Source of the DNA: Lachnospiraceae bacterium | GTDB taxonomy: Bacteria > Bacillota > Clostridia > Lachnospirales > Lachnospiraceae | Direction of reading: 5' to 3' | Length of the DNA: 64,000 bases | Assembly (NCBI GenBank): GCA_949383255.1 | Contig: CASJPF010000010.1 | Coordinates: forward strand, 36,303 to 100,302 | In this document: positions 28,619 through 37,867 of the stretch, in pieces | Layout: each line of letters begins with the position of its first letter | Numbering within the stretch: position 1 is the first letter of the stretch | Notes under the pieces: generated by a model | What the model was told of the DNA's origin: nothing | Seen by the model: the letters and a program-made list of their open reading frames with translations, nothing else | The model's database searches: none | Program-made: the position numbers and the translations under genes

Positions 28619-29055
28619 ATGTTGGAAAAATTGAGGAAGGTTTTGTGCTAGACCATATCAAAGCTGGAAAAAGTATGAGTATCTATAAACATCTTGGACT
28701 GGATAAACTTGATTGCACTGTAGCAATTATTAAAAATGCTAGAAGCAAAAAGATGGGAAAAAAAGATATTTTAAAAGTTGAGTGCGACATAGACACACTC
28801 AATCTTGATATTTTAGGATTTATAGACCACAACATTACAGTCAACGTTATCAAAAACTGTGAGATTGTGGAAAAACTCCCACTGTCTCTGCCAAAAGAAA
28901 TCAAAAATGTACTCAAGTGCAAAAATCCACGCTGTATCACATCTATCGAACAGGAACTTCCGCATATCTTTGTGTTGACAGATGAGAAAAAAGAAATATA
29001 TCGCTGCAAATATTGTGAAGAAAAATATGGCAGCAAAGACCGGTTTAAAATATAA
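28612..29055 (+). CDS. pyrI: Aspartate carbamoyltransferase regulatory subunit
   Basis: 147 residues. N-terminal allosteric nucleotide-binding domain ([19 protein letters not shown]), C-terminal zinc domain with CKNPRC and CKYC. It makes ATCase a CTP/ATP-regulated holoenzyme. Translational coupling with pyrB through the ATGTTAA overlap. Confidence 0.98.
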   Translation: MLNVGKIEEGFVLDHIKAGKSMSIYKHLGLDKLDCTVAIIKNARSKKMGKKDILKVECDIDTLNLDILGFIDHNITVNVIKNCEIVEKLPLSLPKEIKNVLKCKNPRCITSIEQELPHIFVLTDEKKEIYRCKYCEEKYGSKDRFKI

Positions 29056-29060
29056 ACATA

Positions 29061-29104
29061 AAGAAACTATAGCAGGAATTCATTCGCCTGCTATAGTTTC
29101 TTTT
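29061..29104 (+). terminator. pyrBI terminator
   Basis: 16-bp stem AAGAAACTATAGCAGG / CCTGCTATAGTTTCTT with a 10-base loop and a short TTTT tail. Confidence 0.8.
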
Positions 29105-29105
29105 A

Positions 29106-29249
29106 GGAATTGTTCAGAAATTACTTATGAGAAGGATACCATATAAATATTCAGCTGCAAAGAAAAAACACAGGCATCACGGACTATGTCAGGAGCGGCA
29201 GATAAGCATTTAGACAAGTCATTGTCATAAGTAATCTATTAACAGTTCC
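29106..29249. mobile_element. Candidate MITE, 144 bp
   Basis: Ends 29106-29130 and 29225-29249 are 25-bp imperfect inverted repeats (21 of 25 positions pair; the inner 11, ATTACTTATGA, are perfect). A TTA stands on both outer sides, a possible 3-bp target duplication. No open frame inside. It fills the gap between the pyrBI terminator and the end of the GTPase gene. Confidence 0.5.
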
Positions 29250-29252
29250 TTA

Positions 29253-30185
29253 CTATGCAAAATTTAAAATTTCCTCTTTTGGCTTCTTTGTCGGCGTCAC
29301 ACTGACCGCATGAAGCACTGGTCCTTCGCCATTGTAATCTTTCCAAAATTCTCTGTGCACTGTAGCTGTCACTTCCACCCAGTCTTTGTTATTTAACGCA
29401 CTACAATGCTCATACTTGCAAGCGTAACCTAAAAATGCCATATCATCCGCACAACAAGTCATTGCCATTCTTCCCGGAACAAAGTATGCATCATCACTGC
29501 CCTCTGGTTTTAACACCATCGCTTTAAACTGAATCGTCTTGTCAAGATATCGGTCCAGATTATCCATCGCATCCAGATAAAATATACCATATCCATAGTC
29601 ATCTAACTTTAAAGTATCGCTCTTCAAATCATAGGGTAAATCTTCCTCAAAAATTTGATTGACCTCACCATTCTTATCCTCAAAAATAATCTCTGCCTGT
29701 GGATTCACCGCTTTCACGTTTCTCTTAAAACTGCTTAATTGTTCCATCAAACCATCGCAGCGATTAAAAATAATTAACTCTGACTTTCTAATCATTTCCG
29801 CCAACAAAGAACGCATGTTTGTATAGTAATTCTGAAATGTTGAAGCATCAATTGTTGTAATTTGCTGTTCCAACCTCCAATGCCACGGCAGCTTAAGGTT
29901 CTTAAAATTCCACATACCATTATATTCTATAAGAATGCGTTCAGGCTTATATTTCTTTTCAAGCTCAACCAAATTTGCAGAGGTCATTTGCGTCTCTTCA
30001 TCCACCACTTCCACAATTGTGCGACTTCTGCGGAGAATTTCTTCATCATACTCATTCTCGCCTTCTTCGCAGAGTATTAGAAGTGTTGTACCTTTTATTT
30101 GAAAATAAGACTGCGAAAGCGTATAGGAAATAAACTCTGTTTTGCCGCTCTCCAAAAATCCATTGATTATATATACAGGTTTCAT
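29253..30185 (-). CDS. CobW-like GTPase with a C-terminal DUF1980-like domain
   Basis: P-loop GTPase of the COG0523/CobW group. Walker A GFLESGKTEF near the N-terminus, then ERILIEYNGMW (Walker B region) and IFNRCD (guanine specificity region). The C-terminal part from about 205 (IQFKAMVLKPEG, YFVPGRMAMTCCADDMAFLGYAC) resembles the C-terminal domain of the TIGR03943/DUF1980 proteins that often pair with such GTPases. The CxCC metal motif of CobW is absent. The ATG at 30185 has GGAGA; an extension upstream runs into a palindromic repeat. Probably metal trafficking; specificity unknown. Confidence 0.82.
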   Translation of the reverse strand: MKPVYIINGFLESGKTEFISYTLSQSYFQIKGTTLLILCEEGENEYDEEILRRSRTIVEVVDEETQMTSANLVELEKKYKPERILIEYNGMWNFKNLKLPWHWRLEQQITTIDASTFQNYYTNMRSLLAEMIRKSELIIFNRCDGLMEQLSSFKRNVKAVNPQAEIIFEDKNGEVNQIFEEDLPYDLKSDTLKLDDYGYGIFYLDAMDNLDRYLDKTIQFKAMVLKPEGSDDAYFVPGRMAMTCCADDMAFLGYACKYEHCSALNNKDWVEVTATVHREFWKDYNGEGPVLHAVSVTPTKKPKEEILNFA

Positions 30186-30207
30186 AATTTCTCCAATCCT
30201 GACAATG

Positions 30208-30360
30208 TAACAGTTCAGCCTTTGGCTTCCTGTTACAAGCATCAAGCCATGCAAAACCACTTCGTAGTGTCAAAACTACATACCGTGGTTTGATGCATCT
30301 CAACCACTATGCTTTCCCACGGACTTTGCAGCACGATGCAAAGCCCTGTCTGAACTGTTA
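30208..30360. repeat. Palindromic intergenic repeat, copy 1
   Basis: TAACAGTTCAG (30208-30218) and CTGAACTGTTA (30350-30360) are perfect 11-bp terminal inverted repeats. Inside lies a GCATCAAGCCA... / ...TGGTTTGATGC hairpin. About 42 bp of the left part recur at 46389-46430 (37 of 42 identical). Confidence 0.65.
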
Positions 30361-30371
30361 TTGACAACTAC

Positions 30372-31499
30372 TTACTTTGCAAATAATGTCTTTAGATGCT
30401 CTTCGTTAAGCTGTGCACCAATCACACAGATTTTTCCAGTTACTTCCGCTGCTCCCGCACGCACATTGCTCTCTCCCGGAACGTAATCAAAATTCAGCCA
30501 TGTGCCATCTCCTGCCGGAACCATTCCTTTTGCTCGAAGAATCAAGCCATATTGCTTTTCATCTTCAAGTTCCTCCAAAATATGTTCCAGTTCCGCCTGT
30601 GTATAAGCAGTAGGTGTCTCAAATCCCCAGCTTGTAAAAATATCATCTGCATGATGGTGATGATGGTCGTGCTCATGACAACCACAAGTGCAATCTTCTC
30701 CATGTTCATGATGATGCTCGTGCTCTTCATGATCATGATGCATATAGTCTTCGTGCTCTTCATGGTGATGATGGTCATGAGCGTGATATTCATCTTCATA
30801 ATCGTGGTGATGTTCGTGTCCTTCATGATCGTGATGCACATGGTCTTCGTGATGCTTTTCATGAAGCTTCGCCACTTCTGCCATAAGTTCCGCCTCTAAG
30901 TCTTTAGCGTTCTCTATTGTCTCAAGAATTTTCCTTCCATCAAGTTCCTCCCAAGGTGTTGTAATAATAGTTGCCTTGTCATTGTGTGTACGGATAATCT
31001 CCAAAGCTGTATTCAATTTGCTCTCACTGATATCCGCAGTTCTGCTGAGTATAATTGTGCCTGCGTGCGCAATTTGATTCAGGAAAAACTCTCCAAAATT
31101 TTTCGCATACATTTTACATTTATTTGCATCGACAACCACCACAGCACTGTTTAACTCCACCTTCGCATCTGTGTTAACATTTTGTACTGCCTTCATAACA
31201 TCAGAAAGTTTCCCAACACCGGAAGGCTCAATTAATATTCGCTCTGGGTGATATGTCTCAATTACTTCTTTTAAAGAACTTCCAAAATCTCCCACCAAAG
31301 AACAGCAAATACAACCAGAATTCATCTCCTTAATCTCAACGCCAGCTTCTTTTAAAAAACCACCATCAATCCCAATCTCACCAAACTCATTTTCAATTAA
31401 AACAACCTTGGAAGCATCCAACGCTTCCTTTAAAAGCTTCTTAATAAGTGTTGTTTTCCCGGCTCCTAAAAAACCCGAAAAGATATCTATTTTTGTCAT
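30372..31499 (-). CDS. CobW/COG0523 GTPase with a His-rich metal-binding loop
   Basis: Probable metal chaperone. Walker A FSGFLGAGKTTLIKKLL, the conserved metal motif CICC in NSGCICCSLVGD, Walker B region ERILIEPSGVG and LSRTAD. Between about 215 and 285 there is a stretch with more than 30 His plus Asp/Glu and CTCGCH, then the CobW C-terminal domain (YGLILRAKGMVP, VTGKICVIG). The His-rich loop suggests zinc, nickel or cobalt storage or delivery. The ATG at 31499 has AGGAGG 9 bases before; a TTG at 31505 is too close to it. Confidence 0.92.
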   Translation of the reverse strand: MTKIDIFSGFLGAGKTTLIKKLLKEALDASKVVLIENEFGEIGIDGGFLKEAGVEIKEMNSGCICCSLVGDFGSSLKEVIETYHPERILIEPSGVGKLSDVMKAVQNVNTDAKVELNSAVVVVDANKCKMYAKNFGEFFLNQIAHAGTIILSRTADISESKLNTALEIIRTHNDKATIITTPWEELDGRKILETIENAKDLEAELMAEVAKLHEKHHEDHVHHDHEGHEHHHDYEDEYHAHDHHHHEEHEDYMHHDHEEHEHHHEHGEDCTCGCHEHDHHHHHADDIFTSWGFETPTAYTQAELEHILEELEDEKQYGLILRAKGMVPAGDGTWLNFDYVPGESNVRAGAAEVTGKICVIGAQLNEEHLKTLFAK

Positions 31500-31629
31500 T
31501 TTCAATGACCTCCTTACTCGTTTATTATCTCTAATTTTTTATCATATCATATATTAATTAATTCTGCTATAATTAACGTATAAAAATTCAATTAAAAAAT
31601 AATAGGAAGTCAGAAAATAAACCATACAA

Positions 31630-32118
31630 TTAAAAATCTGTGTGCCATACAAGTTCCGTCGCCAGAATTTCCTCATAATTGTCTGCGCCTTCACCTTTTC
31701 TAAGATATACATTGCGAATGCCCGCCTGAATCATCATGCGCGCACATAGCGGACACGGTTTCGCCTTGTGCACTGACAAATCCCACGGATTAATTCCTGC
31801 CAAATACAAATCTGCTCCAATTGTCTGTTCTCTGGAACAATTTAACAGTGCATTTGCCTCTGCATGAACCGCCCGACAAACCGCATACCCTTCGCCTTGG
31901 TGCATATCCATCCGTATGCGAGGGCAGTCCCCAATATCACAGCAATTTTCAAAGCCTCTAGGAGAGCCATTATATCCTGTTGAAATCACTGCATCATCTT
32001 TGACAATCACTGCACCATACTTTCTCTTGATACAAGTACTGCGATATGCAAAATTCTCTGCACAATTCAGATAGGCATCTACCTTTGAAATTCTTTTATT
32101 TCCTTCCGGTCTAACCAA
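31630..32118 (-). CDS. dCMP deaminase (ComEB-like)
   Basis: Zinc deaminase making dUMP from dCMP for dTMP synthesis. Active site HAEAN (about residue 86) and PCPLC; a second set of Cys/His (CCDIGDCPR) is typical of this group. 162 residues. No ATG exists near the start: translation appears to begin at TTG (32118) after AGAGG. The upstream neighbour is 26 bp away. Confidence 0.93.
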   Translation of the reverse strand: MVRPEGNKRISKVDAYLNCAENFAYRSTCIKRKYGAVIVKDDAVISTGYNGSPRGFENCCDIGDCPRIRMDMHQGEGYAVCRAVHAEANALLNCSREQTIGADLYLAGINPWDLSVHKAKPCPLCARMMIQAGIRNVYLRKGEGADNYEEILATELVWHTDF

Positions 32119-32143
32119 TATTTTGTACCTCTGTCATACATAT

Positions 32144-32998
32144 TTATTCCTTACCATTTGTTAATATTTCATACTCTGTCGCAATTAGCGCTGGCGGAAT
32201 ACTATACGTCACTTCCGCCACTCTCTGCTCCGCATTCTCTGGCACGTCCCCTCCTGAAATCATGCCAAGTAGTCTGCCATCTTCTCCAAACACACCGCCG
32301 CCAGACATTCCTGCTCTGGAAAAACAATCTGTCTCTAATACCATTGTATTGAACAGCGGCATAAATCGAATCCCGCTGACTGTCCCTAAAGAAAAATCAG
32401 CAGCCTTTTGACCGGCTGCTGCCCCTGTCTGCAGAATGCGCTTTCCTACCCAATTCTGCGCAAACGCTTCTCTTTTCTCTTCTGAATCTGCCTCGTACAA
32501 GACAGGCACTGCTTCATAAATCTCACGCAAAACACTGTTTGATACCACATCCTCTGCAATCCTGACAAATCCTATATCATACTGCTGCGAATATCCCATA
32601 ATATCTGCATGAAATGTCTCACCATTACAAAAGACAATTTCCGCTCTGACATCTTTTCCTAAAAGGTGCTTATTTGACACAATAATAATTTCATCATCGA
32701 TTTTCCAGATAATGCCATTCCCTGTGAAATCTTTCACAATTACTTTGACGACACTCCGCCGCGCTAACTGATAAACTACCTGCATCACCATATTTTCTGC
32801 CTCCAGCCCATATTCAGATACCGCATAAAAACGGGCTACATCCGCCGCTTTCTCCGCTGCAATCTGAGATACACACAATACAATCTCGTAACGAAATGGC
32901 TTATAAAACAGCGCTGTTATCAGCACGCCTGCCATAATCCCGGCAGACAACTGTGTTTTCAGATGTCTGCCAGATTGTTTTTTCCTTCTAAAAACCAT
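32144..32998 (-). CDS. Membrane-anchored trypsin-like serine protease
   Basis: 284 residues. One N-terminal hydrophobic segment (LSAGIMAGVLITALFY) after a basic start; the rest faces outside. Catalytic triad: His in SNKHLL, Asp in QYDIGFVRI, Ser in GMSGGGVFGEDGRLLGMISG (the usual GNSGGP changed). No PDZ domain. It begins 2 bp after the L,D-transpeptidase stop, so it is co-expressed with wall metabolism. A DegP/HtrA relative; substrate unknown. Confidence 0.82.
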   Translation of the reverse strand: MVFRRKKQSGRHLKTQLSAGIMAGVLITALFYKPFRYEIVLCVSQIAAEKAADVARFYAVSEYGLEAENMVMQVVYQLARRSVVKVIVKDFTGNGIIWKIDDEIIIVSNKHLLGKDVRAEIVFCNGETFHADIMGYSQQYDIGFVRIAEDVVSNSVLREIYEAVPVLYEADSEEKREAFAQNWVGKRILQTGAAAGQKAADFSLGTVSGIRFMPLFNTMVLETDCFSRAGMSGGGVFGEDGRLLGMISGGDVPENAEQRVAEVTYSIPPALIATEYEILTNGKE

Positions 32999-33000
32999 TG

Positions 33001-34743
33001 TTATACATTAGGAACCACCTGCGGGACTTCTCCTACAATTTCCTGCGGTGCCTCCACTGGAATTTCTGCCAAGTTTTCCGCCGGAATTTCCTGCGGTGTC
33101 TCTATTGGCGTTTCTGGTATCACTTCCTGTGGTATTCCCTCTGGCTGTACAGGAGCTTCCTGTGGTATTTCCACTGAAGTTTCTGGTATCGCTTCCTGTG
33201 GTATTCCCTCTGACTGTACAGGAGTTCCGTCAGGATTTAACACCCCCGCTTCAATCAACATCTGTATCTGTTGCTCTGGAGTCAATTCAGGCACAACATT
33301 TTCCTCGGGAACGGTCACTGTTTCCGGTTGTTCCTGTTTTCCTTCTGTTCTAGGCACAGAAATCTGACCACCATAGACAATAACCGGCTCCCCTTGCTCC
33401 ACATATCCATAAATAACTTCTGCCTTTTTTGAGGGAAGATTCACACAGCCATGTGAGCCATTTGTCAAATAAATATTGGCACCAAAAGAACTTCTCCAAG
33501 ACGCGTCATGCATTCCCACATTTCCATTAAATGGCATCCAAAAACTTACCTTTGAAGCATAGTTTGCTCCTCTAAGTGTTGTGTTGCGCTCCTTGTATGT
33601 AATTCCATAAACACCGACCGGCGTACTGTATCCTCTGCTCACATTTCCAGATACAAAATCTGTCTCCTCCACTAATTGGCCATCTTGATAAACCCACAAA
33701 TGCTGACTTGTGAGATCTATCTCCACATAACTGTCTCCAATATCATTCTCTCCATACTGTGCTGCTTGGGCATGATACAGTGGTGTTCTGTCCTCGCTTT
33801 TGCCACTTCTAATCAACTCAACTAAAGCCTCTGCCTCTCCTGCCCGATTCATCCACCAGCCATATGCACCTTCTGAAATGGTAATCGTTTCTCCACCTGT
33901 TGTCCGAAACTCGCGTTTCTTTCCCCATGTATCATATTTTCTGGAAAGTGCATTTACATATTCCCTTACCAAATCAGGGTTAATATCCAGCTTCCCTTCG
34001 TCTGTCACCAGCCAGTCTTTGATAATACTTCCATCTAATACTTCTGTATCCTCGCCAAATGTATAGGTAATCTTAACCCCTGTCAACTTATTTAACGCAT
34101 CGCATTCCTTTTGCAGCGCACGGTCCGTAGCAACAATTTTTGCATTTGTATAGCATTCTTTCTCGTCAAGGTCAACTGAGTTAGAAAGGATTTCCACCGA
34201 CTCTTTCACCGCATTATAAATTTTGGCGTGAATTGGTACAGTCCCCTTATCCTCTGGAACAATCTGATACCCTTCCTCTGTATAATCACTCAAATATGCA
34301 TTTTGTGGCTGTCTAATATTTTCCTGCTCAAAAAAGCAAAGCGTATCAATCTTACTGTCAAAAGCTTCCTGAGAATATGTAACCATTGTATCAACTGTAT
34401 ACTCTGACTTTGTAAAAAGAGAAATCGGCCACCGAAACGCATCTTGTTTCTTGATAATATTTTGAAATTCCTCTCCAAATTCCAGTTTCAATCCAATATC
34501 AGCGGAAGTGATTGTATCTGTGAGTCCCTCTCTACCATTAATTGTTAACGTATAGTGATTCGATGTGTCCAAGACAAGATTTTGTGCACTGTTAACTGAG
34601 CTTGCAGAATAATTTTCTCCATTAATAAAAGTATTGAAGTAAAAATGTTTGGTGAAAAATAATGCAAGCCCCAGATAAACTAATGTAATCGTTGCAGCTA
34701 TCGCTATCACAACATATAATACTTTCTTTTTATTCTTTCGCAT
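33001..34743 (-). CDS. Membrane-anchored L,D-transpeptidase (YkuD) with a Pro/Glu-rich tail
   Basis: 580 residues. Single N-terminal membrane segment (VLYVVIAIAATITLVYLGLALF), then two putative peptidoglycan-binding-type repeats (PG_binding_4-like), then the YkuD catalytic domain: HLWVYQDGQLV, STPVGVYGI, MPFNGNVGMHDASW and SHGCVNLP with the catalytic Cys. The last 100 residues are imperfect Pro-Glu-Gln-Ile repeats (IPQEAIPET, TPQEIPAE), likely a wall-spanning linker. It forms 3-3 cross-links or attaches proteins. AGGAG is 8 bases before the ATG at 34743; a 26-codon upstream extension has no support. Confidence 0.92.
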   Translation of the reverse strand: MRKNKKKVLYVVIAIAATITLVYLGLALFFTKHFYFNTFINGENYSASSVNSAQNLVLDTSNHYTLTINGREGLTDTITSADIGLKLEFGEEFQNIIKKQDAFRWPISLFTKSEYTVDTMVTYSQEAFDSKIDTLCFFEQENIRQPQNAYLSDYTEEGYQIVPEDKGTVPIHAKIYNAVKESVEILSNSVDLDEKECYTNAKIVATDRALQKECDALNKLTGVKITYTFGEDTEVLDGSIIKDWLVTDEGKLDINPDLVREYVNALSRKYDTWGKKREFRTTGGETITISEGAYGWWMNRAGEAEALVELIRSGKSEDRTPLYHAQAAQYGENDIGDSYVEIDLTSQHLWVYQDGQLVEETDFVSGNVSRGYSTPVGVYGITYKERNTTLRGANYASKVSFWMPFNGNVGMHDASWRSSFGANIYLTNGSHGCVNLPSKKAEVIYGYVEQGEPVIVYGGQISVPRTEGKQEQPETVTVPEENVVPELTPEQQIQMLIEAGVLNPDGTPVQSEGIPQEAIPETSVEIPQEAPVQPEGIPQEVIPETPIETPQEIPAENLAEIPVEAPQEIVGEVPQVVPNV

Positions 34744-34916
34744 TTCTATACTCCTAATTAAACTTTTGTTTATTTTAACACTGTTTACTTTCTGTAAGTT
34801 ATTGCATACATAGTTTAACATAAAGCTTCCATTCTTCCAATCCTTTTATTACAACAACACCTTGACAATTTCTGCCAAAGTATGATGTTCGTTTTAAAGA
34901 ACTTTACAGTTCCTAA

Positions 34917-35292
34917 GCAACCGCAGCGATAAGCCGGGTTATGTCAATGCCGCCATAGCGGCACGAATGATCATCTATCTAGGACTGACGTTGCCGTCAG
35001 CCTCAAGCGACCTACCTAGAAACAGACCGGGCAAGTCTATTGTTCCCTGTTTGGTCTTGCTTCGGATGGGGTTTACATGGCTGTGACTGTTACCAGCCAC
35101 ACGGTAGTCTCTTACACTGCCTTTCCACCCTTACCAAAATGGCATAAACTCCCATTTTGGCGGTATATTTCTGTTGCACTAGCCTTAGAGTCACCTCCAC
35201 CGGACGTTATCCGGCATCCTGCCCTGTGAAGCCCGGACTTTCCTCGCCTTACCGGAAAATTCCGGTAAGCCGCGATCATTTACTGCAGTTGC
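34917..35292 (-). ncRNA. rnpB: RNase P RNA
   Basis: Ribozyme that matures tRNA 5' ends. Conserved blocks on the minus strand: GAGGAAAGTCCGGGC near the 5' end, CAGGGCAGGATGCCGGATAA, AGTGCAACAGAAA, GTAAACCCCATCCGAAGCAA and the 3' block ATAACCCGGCTTATCG. The ends are set by P1: GCAACTGCAG (5') pairs with CTGCGGTTGC (3'). About 376 nt. A weak hairpin GGAACT-GTAA-AGTTCT follows at 34898-34913. Confidence 0.97.
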
Positions 35293-35298
35293 CGTATT

Positions 35299-35327
35299 AT
35301 TATATAATGCTTTGTTTATTTTTTCAA
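35299..35327 (-). promoter_or_regulatory. rnpB promoter
   Basis: TTGAAA (35327-35322), 17-bp spacer, TATAAT (35304-35299), followed by AATACG, which places +1 exactly on the first G of P1. Confidence 0.85.
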
Positions 35328-35364
35328 GTATTTTCTAAATCCGTTCCAAATTATAGTTTCTGCT

Positions 35365-37038
35365 TTAAACCTTAAAACAACTTCCGCCGACAAACTCCCG
35401 CACAATAGAATTTTTTGGTAGTTCCTCTGTTCCCACACCAAGGAAATAGCTTAAGAACTTCAGCAGACGCACTGCCTCAAAATATTCGGGTTCTCCTTTT
35501 TCTATATTGTAGAGTAATGGTTCCGCATAAGGTTTTAGCACCGCAAGCTCATAGATGAGTGCAGAGTTGAACATAGCATCTGCACTCTCCTGAAAAGGAA
35601 AGATATTCTCTGTCTCTCCCTTTCGCACGGAAGGCCACATCTGTACTGTGCGTTTGGCTGTGGCACCCCGTGTCCTTGCATCCCGCACCAGACGCCGAAG
35701 AAGTCGTCCATCTGTGGTCGGGATCCGGTTATGTTCATCTATATTCAGAGTCGTAAGTGCACTGATATAAATCTTATATTTGCTGTCGGCAGGCAGTGCA
35801 TAGGACATTTTATCATTCAGTCCATGAATCCCTTCTATAACAAGAATGTCATCTGGACCGAGCTGCTTATAATTCCCTTTGTACTCACGTTTGCCAGTCA
35901 CAAAATTAAAAGTTGGCAGTTCAACCCGCTCTCCCGCTAACAGCGCACACATATCATCATTAAACTTCTGTGTATCAATTGCTTCAAGACATTCAAAATC
36001 GTAATCTCCATTTGGCTGTCTAGGCGTGTTTTCCCGATCCACAAAATAATCATCCGCAGCAATTGGATGCGGCGTCAATCCATGTGTGCGCAACTGCACA
36101 GACAATCTGTGAGAAAACGTCGTTTTCCCTGATGAGGAAGGTCCTGCAATCATGACAAATTTAATGCCGCCACGCGATACAATGTCCGACGCAATCTCGC
36201 TGATTCTACGCTCTTGCAACGCCTCCTGAACAAGCACCAGTTCATTAAATTTGCCCTTTCGTATCTCATCATTGAGGTCGCTTACCGTGTCAACACCTAA
36301 TTTTTCTCCCCAATCCACCGAAATTTCCATAGACTTAAATAATTTGGGAAGTGGTCTAAACGCTTCTAACTCTGTTGGATTTCTCTTGTTTGGCAATATT
36401 AGTACAATTCCGTTTTCATACTTTTGCAAATCAAAACATCGCACATAGCCAGTACTCGGCAGCATAAATCCATAATAATAATCATAGTATCCATCAAGAT
36501 TGTAAACATTGACACTAGAACTTCCCCTGTAGCGAAACAGGCTCACTTTATCTGTCATCTTTTGCTGTGCAAAAAGCACATTTGCCTCTTCTATTGGCAT
36601 AGATTTTTTAATAATACAGTAATCCTTATCAATATATTCCTGCATCTTTGCCTTAACTTGGGCAACAATCTCATCTGTAAACTCAAAGTCTCCTTTTTTC
36701 GCACAGTAATACCCATTTCCAATCGCAAACTCCATCTTTATCTTTTCAATCTTATCTGGTCCAATCACATCATTGATTGCTTTCATCAAGATAATTGTCG
36801 CTGTTCGATTATAACTTTTATGTCCAGTATCATCCGCCAATGTCAAAAATTCTACAGTGCAGTCCTGATCAACTTTTTTGAACAGCTCCTTAATTTTTCC
36901 ATTTCTAACCGCCAGTGCAATTGGATAGGGATACTCTTTTTGATACACGCTGGCTATCTCGCCAAAAGTAATGCCTATCGGATATTCTCTGCTTTTTCCA
37001 TTTACTGTCACTCGAAAGCTCTGTCTATTTCCATCCAT
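35365..37038 (-). CDS. Uridine kinase-like nucleoside kinase with TGS/SAD-type N-terminus
   Basis: 557 residues. Residues 1-70 resemble a TGS domain (VTVNGKSREYPIGITFGEIA), 75-250 a threonyl-tRNA-synthetase-like second domain (TATIILMKAINDVIGPDKI, GYYCAKKG), and 290-500 a P-loop kinase of uridine-kinase type: MIAGPSSSGKTTFSHRLS, ADDYFVDRENTPR, LVIEGIHGLN. The two N-terminal parts suggest descent from a tRNA-synthetase editing module; their role is unknown. Last gene of the dgt-dnaG-rpoD block, with GGAGG. Confidence 0.9.
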   Translation of the reverse strand: MDGNRQSFRVTVNGKSREYPIGITFGEIASVYQKEYPYPIALAVRNGKIKELFKKVDQDCTVEFLTLADDTGHKSYNRTATIILMKAINDVIGPDKIEKIKMEFAIGNGYYCAKKGDFEFTDEIVAQVKAKMQEYIDKDYCIIKKSMPIEEANVLFAQQKMTDKVSLFRYRGSSSVNVYNLDGYYDYYYGFMLPSTGYVRCFDLQKYENGIVLILPNKRNPTELEAFRPLPKLFKSMEISVDWGEKLGVDTVSDLNDEIRKGKFNELVLVQEALQERRISEIASDIVSRGGIKFVMIAGPSSSGKTTFSHRLSVQLRTHGLTPHPIAADDYFVDRENTPRQPNGDYDFECLEAIDTQKFNDDMCALLAGERVELPTFNFVTGKREYKGNYKQLGPDDILVIEGIHGLNDKMSYALPADSKYKIYISALTTLNIDEHNRIPTTDGRLLRRLVRDARTRGATAKRTVQMWPSVRKGETENIFPFQESADAMFNSALIYELAVLKPYAEPLLYNIEKGEPEYFEAVRLLKFLSYFLGVGTEELPKNSIVREFVGGSCFKV

Positions 37039-37058
37039 TTACTGTCCTCCTTTCTTTC

Positions 37059-37841
37059 CTACATTACCACAAAAGGTTCTTTTATCTGCGCTTTATACAC
37101 TGTCAGCTCGGGCAGTTCCCTTTTAATAAATTCTTCCATATAAGATACAAAAAGCTTTTCGATACCATAATGCCCTGCATCAATCACGGTGATACCTTGT
37201 GCTATTGCATCAATTCCGCCATGATGATTCATATCTCCTGTAATTATCACATCTGCACCTGCATTTATTGCATCTTTAATATAGTCACCGCCGGAACCCG
37301 GCATCACTGCAACGCACTCAACAATATCCCCCAAATCACCATAAACTCTGACATTTGGTATCTGAAACTTCTGCTTGACAAACTCCGCGAGATTTGCCAC
37401 ACTCATACATGCCTTCAGACGTCCTACTCTGCCGCAACCCTCCTTGGAAATATCATCTTCGTAAGTGACGTTCAGCACTTGTCTTTCCTGCAAAAACAGT
37501 TCATCCGCCGCCGCATCCGCCATACCCATTACATCAAAATTTGTGTGCATTGCAAAATAGCTAATATCACTTCTAATTAATTCATAAACACGTCGGCCAA
37601 TAAAGTCCTCTGTTGTAATTCTACTCATTTTTCTAAAAATAAGCGGATGATGCGTGAGCAACATATCTGCTTCAACACGAATTGCTTCTTCAACCACGTC
37701 ATCTGTCGCATCCAGCGCAATATAAATTGTTTTGACTTCTTTATCCCGTCTGCCCACCAGCAGACCGATATTATCCCATTCCTCCGCATAGGAAGCTGGG
37801 AAATGCACTTCTAATTGTTCTATAATTTTATCGCATTTCAT
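37059..37841 (-). CDS. Nif3-like dinuclear metal-centre protein
   Basis: 260 residues, hexameric family (YqfO/YbgI). Metal ligands in LLTHHPLIF, HTNFDV and, near the end, DAGHYGIEK. The central PII-like insert of longer YqfO proteins is absent. GTG-ATG at the start; the ATG at 37841 is chosen by GGAGA spacing. Molecular role in this family is uncertain, although GTP cyclohydrolase- or hydrolase-like activity has been proposed. Follows trmK as in many Firmicutes. Confidence 0.92.
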   Translation of the reverse strand: MKCDKIIEQLEVHFPASYAEEWDNIGLLVGRRDKEVKTIYIALDATDDVVEEAIRVEADMLLTHHPLIFRKMSRITTEDFIGRRVYELIRSDISYFAMHTNFDVMGMADAAADELFLQERQVLNVTYEDDISKEGCGRVGRLKACMSVANLAEFVKQKFQIPNVRVYGDLGDIVECVAVMPGSGGDYIKDAINAGADVIITGDMNHHGGIDAIAQGITVIDAGHYGIEKLFVSYMEEFIKRELPELTVYKAQIKEPFVVM

Positions 37842-37867
37842 CACAATTCTCCATGATAGATTGGATT

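Noticed and set aside
30396..30899. Met-rich plus-strand frame opposite the His-rich CobW loop
   Set aside because: Its Met/Val repeats are only the reverse of the His/Asp codons (CAT/GAT).
33040..33360. Plus-strand Gly/Ser-rich frame with repeats opposite the L,D-transpeptidase tail
   Set aside because: Reverse image of the Pro/Glu repeat codons; no start signals.
36424..37143. 239-codon plus-strand frame opposite the nucleoside kinase and nif3 genes
   Set aside because: Shadow crossing the boundary of two well-supported genes.
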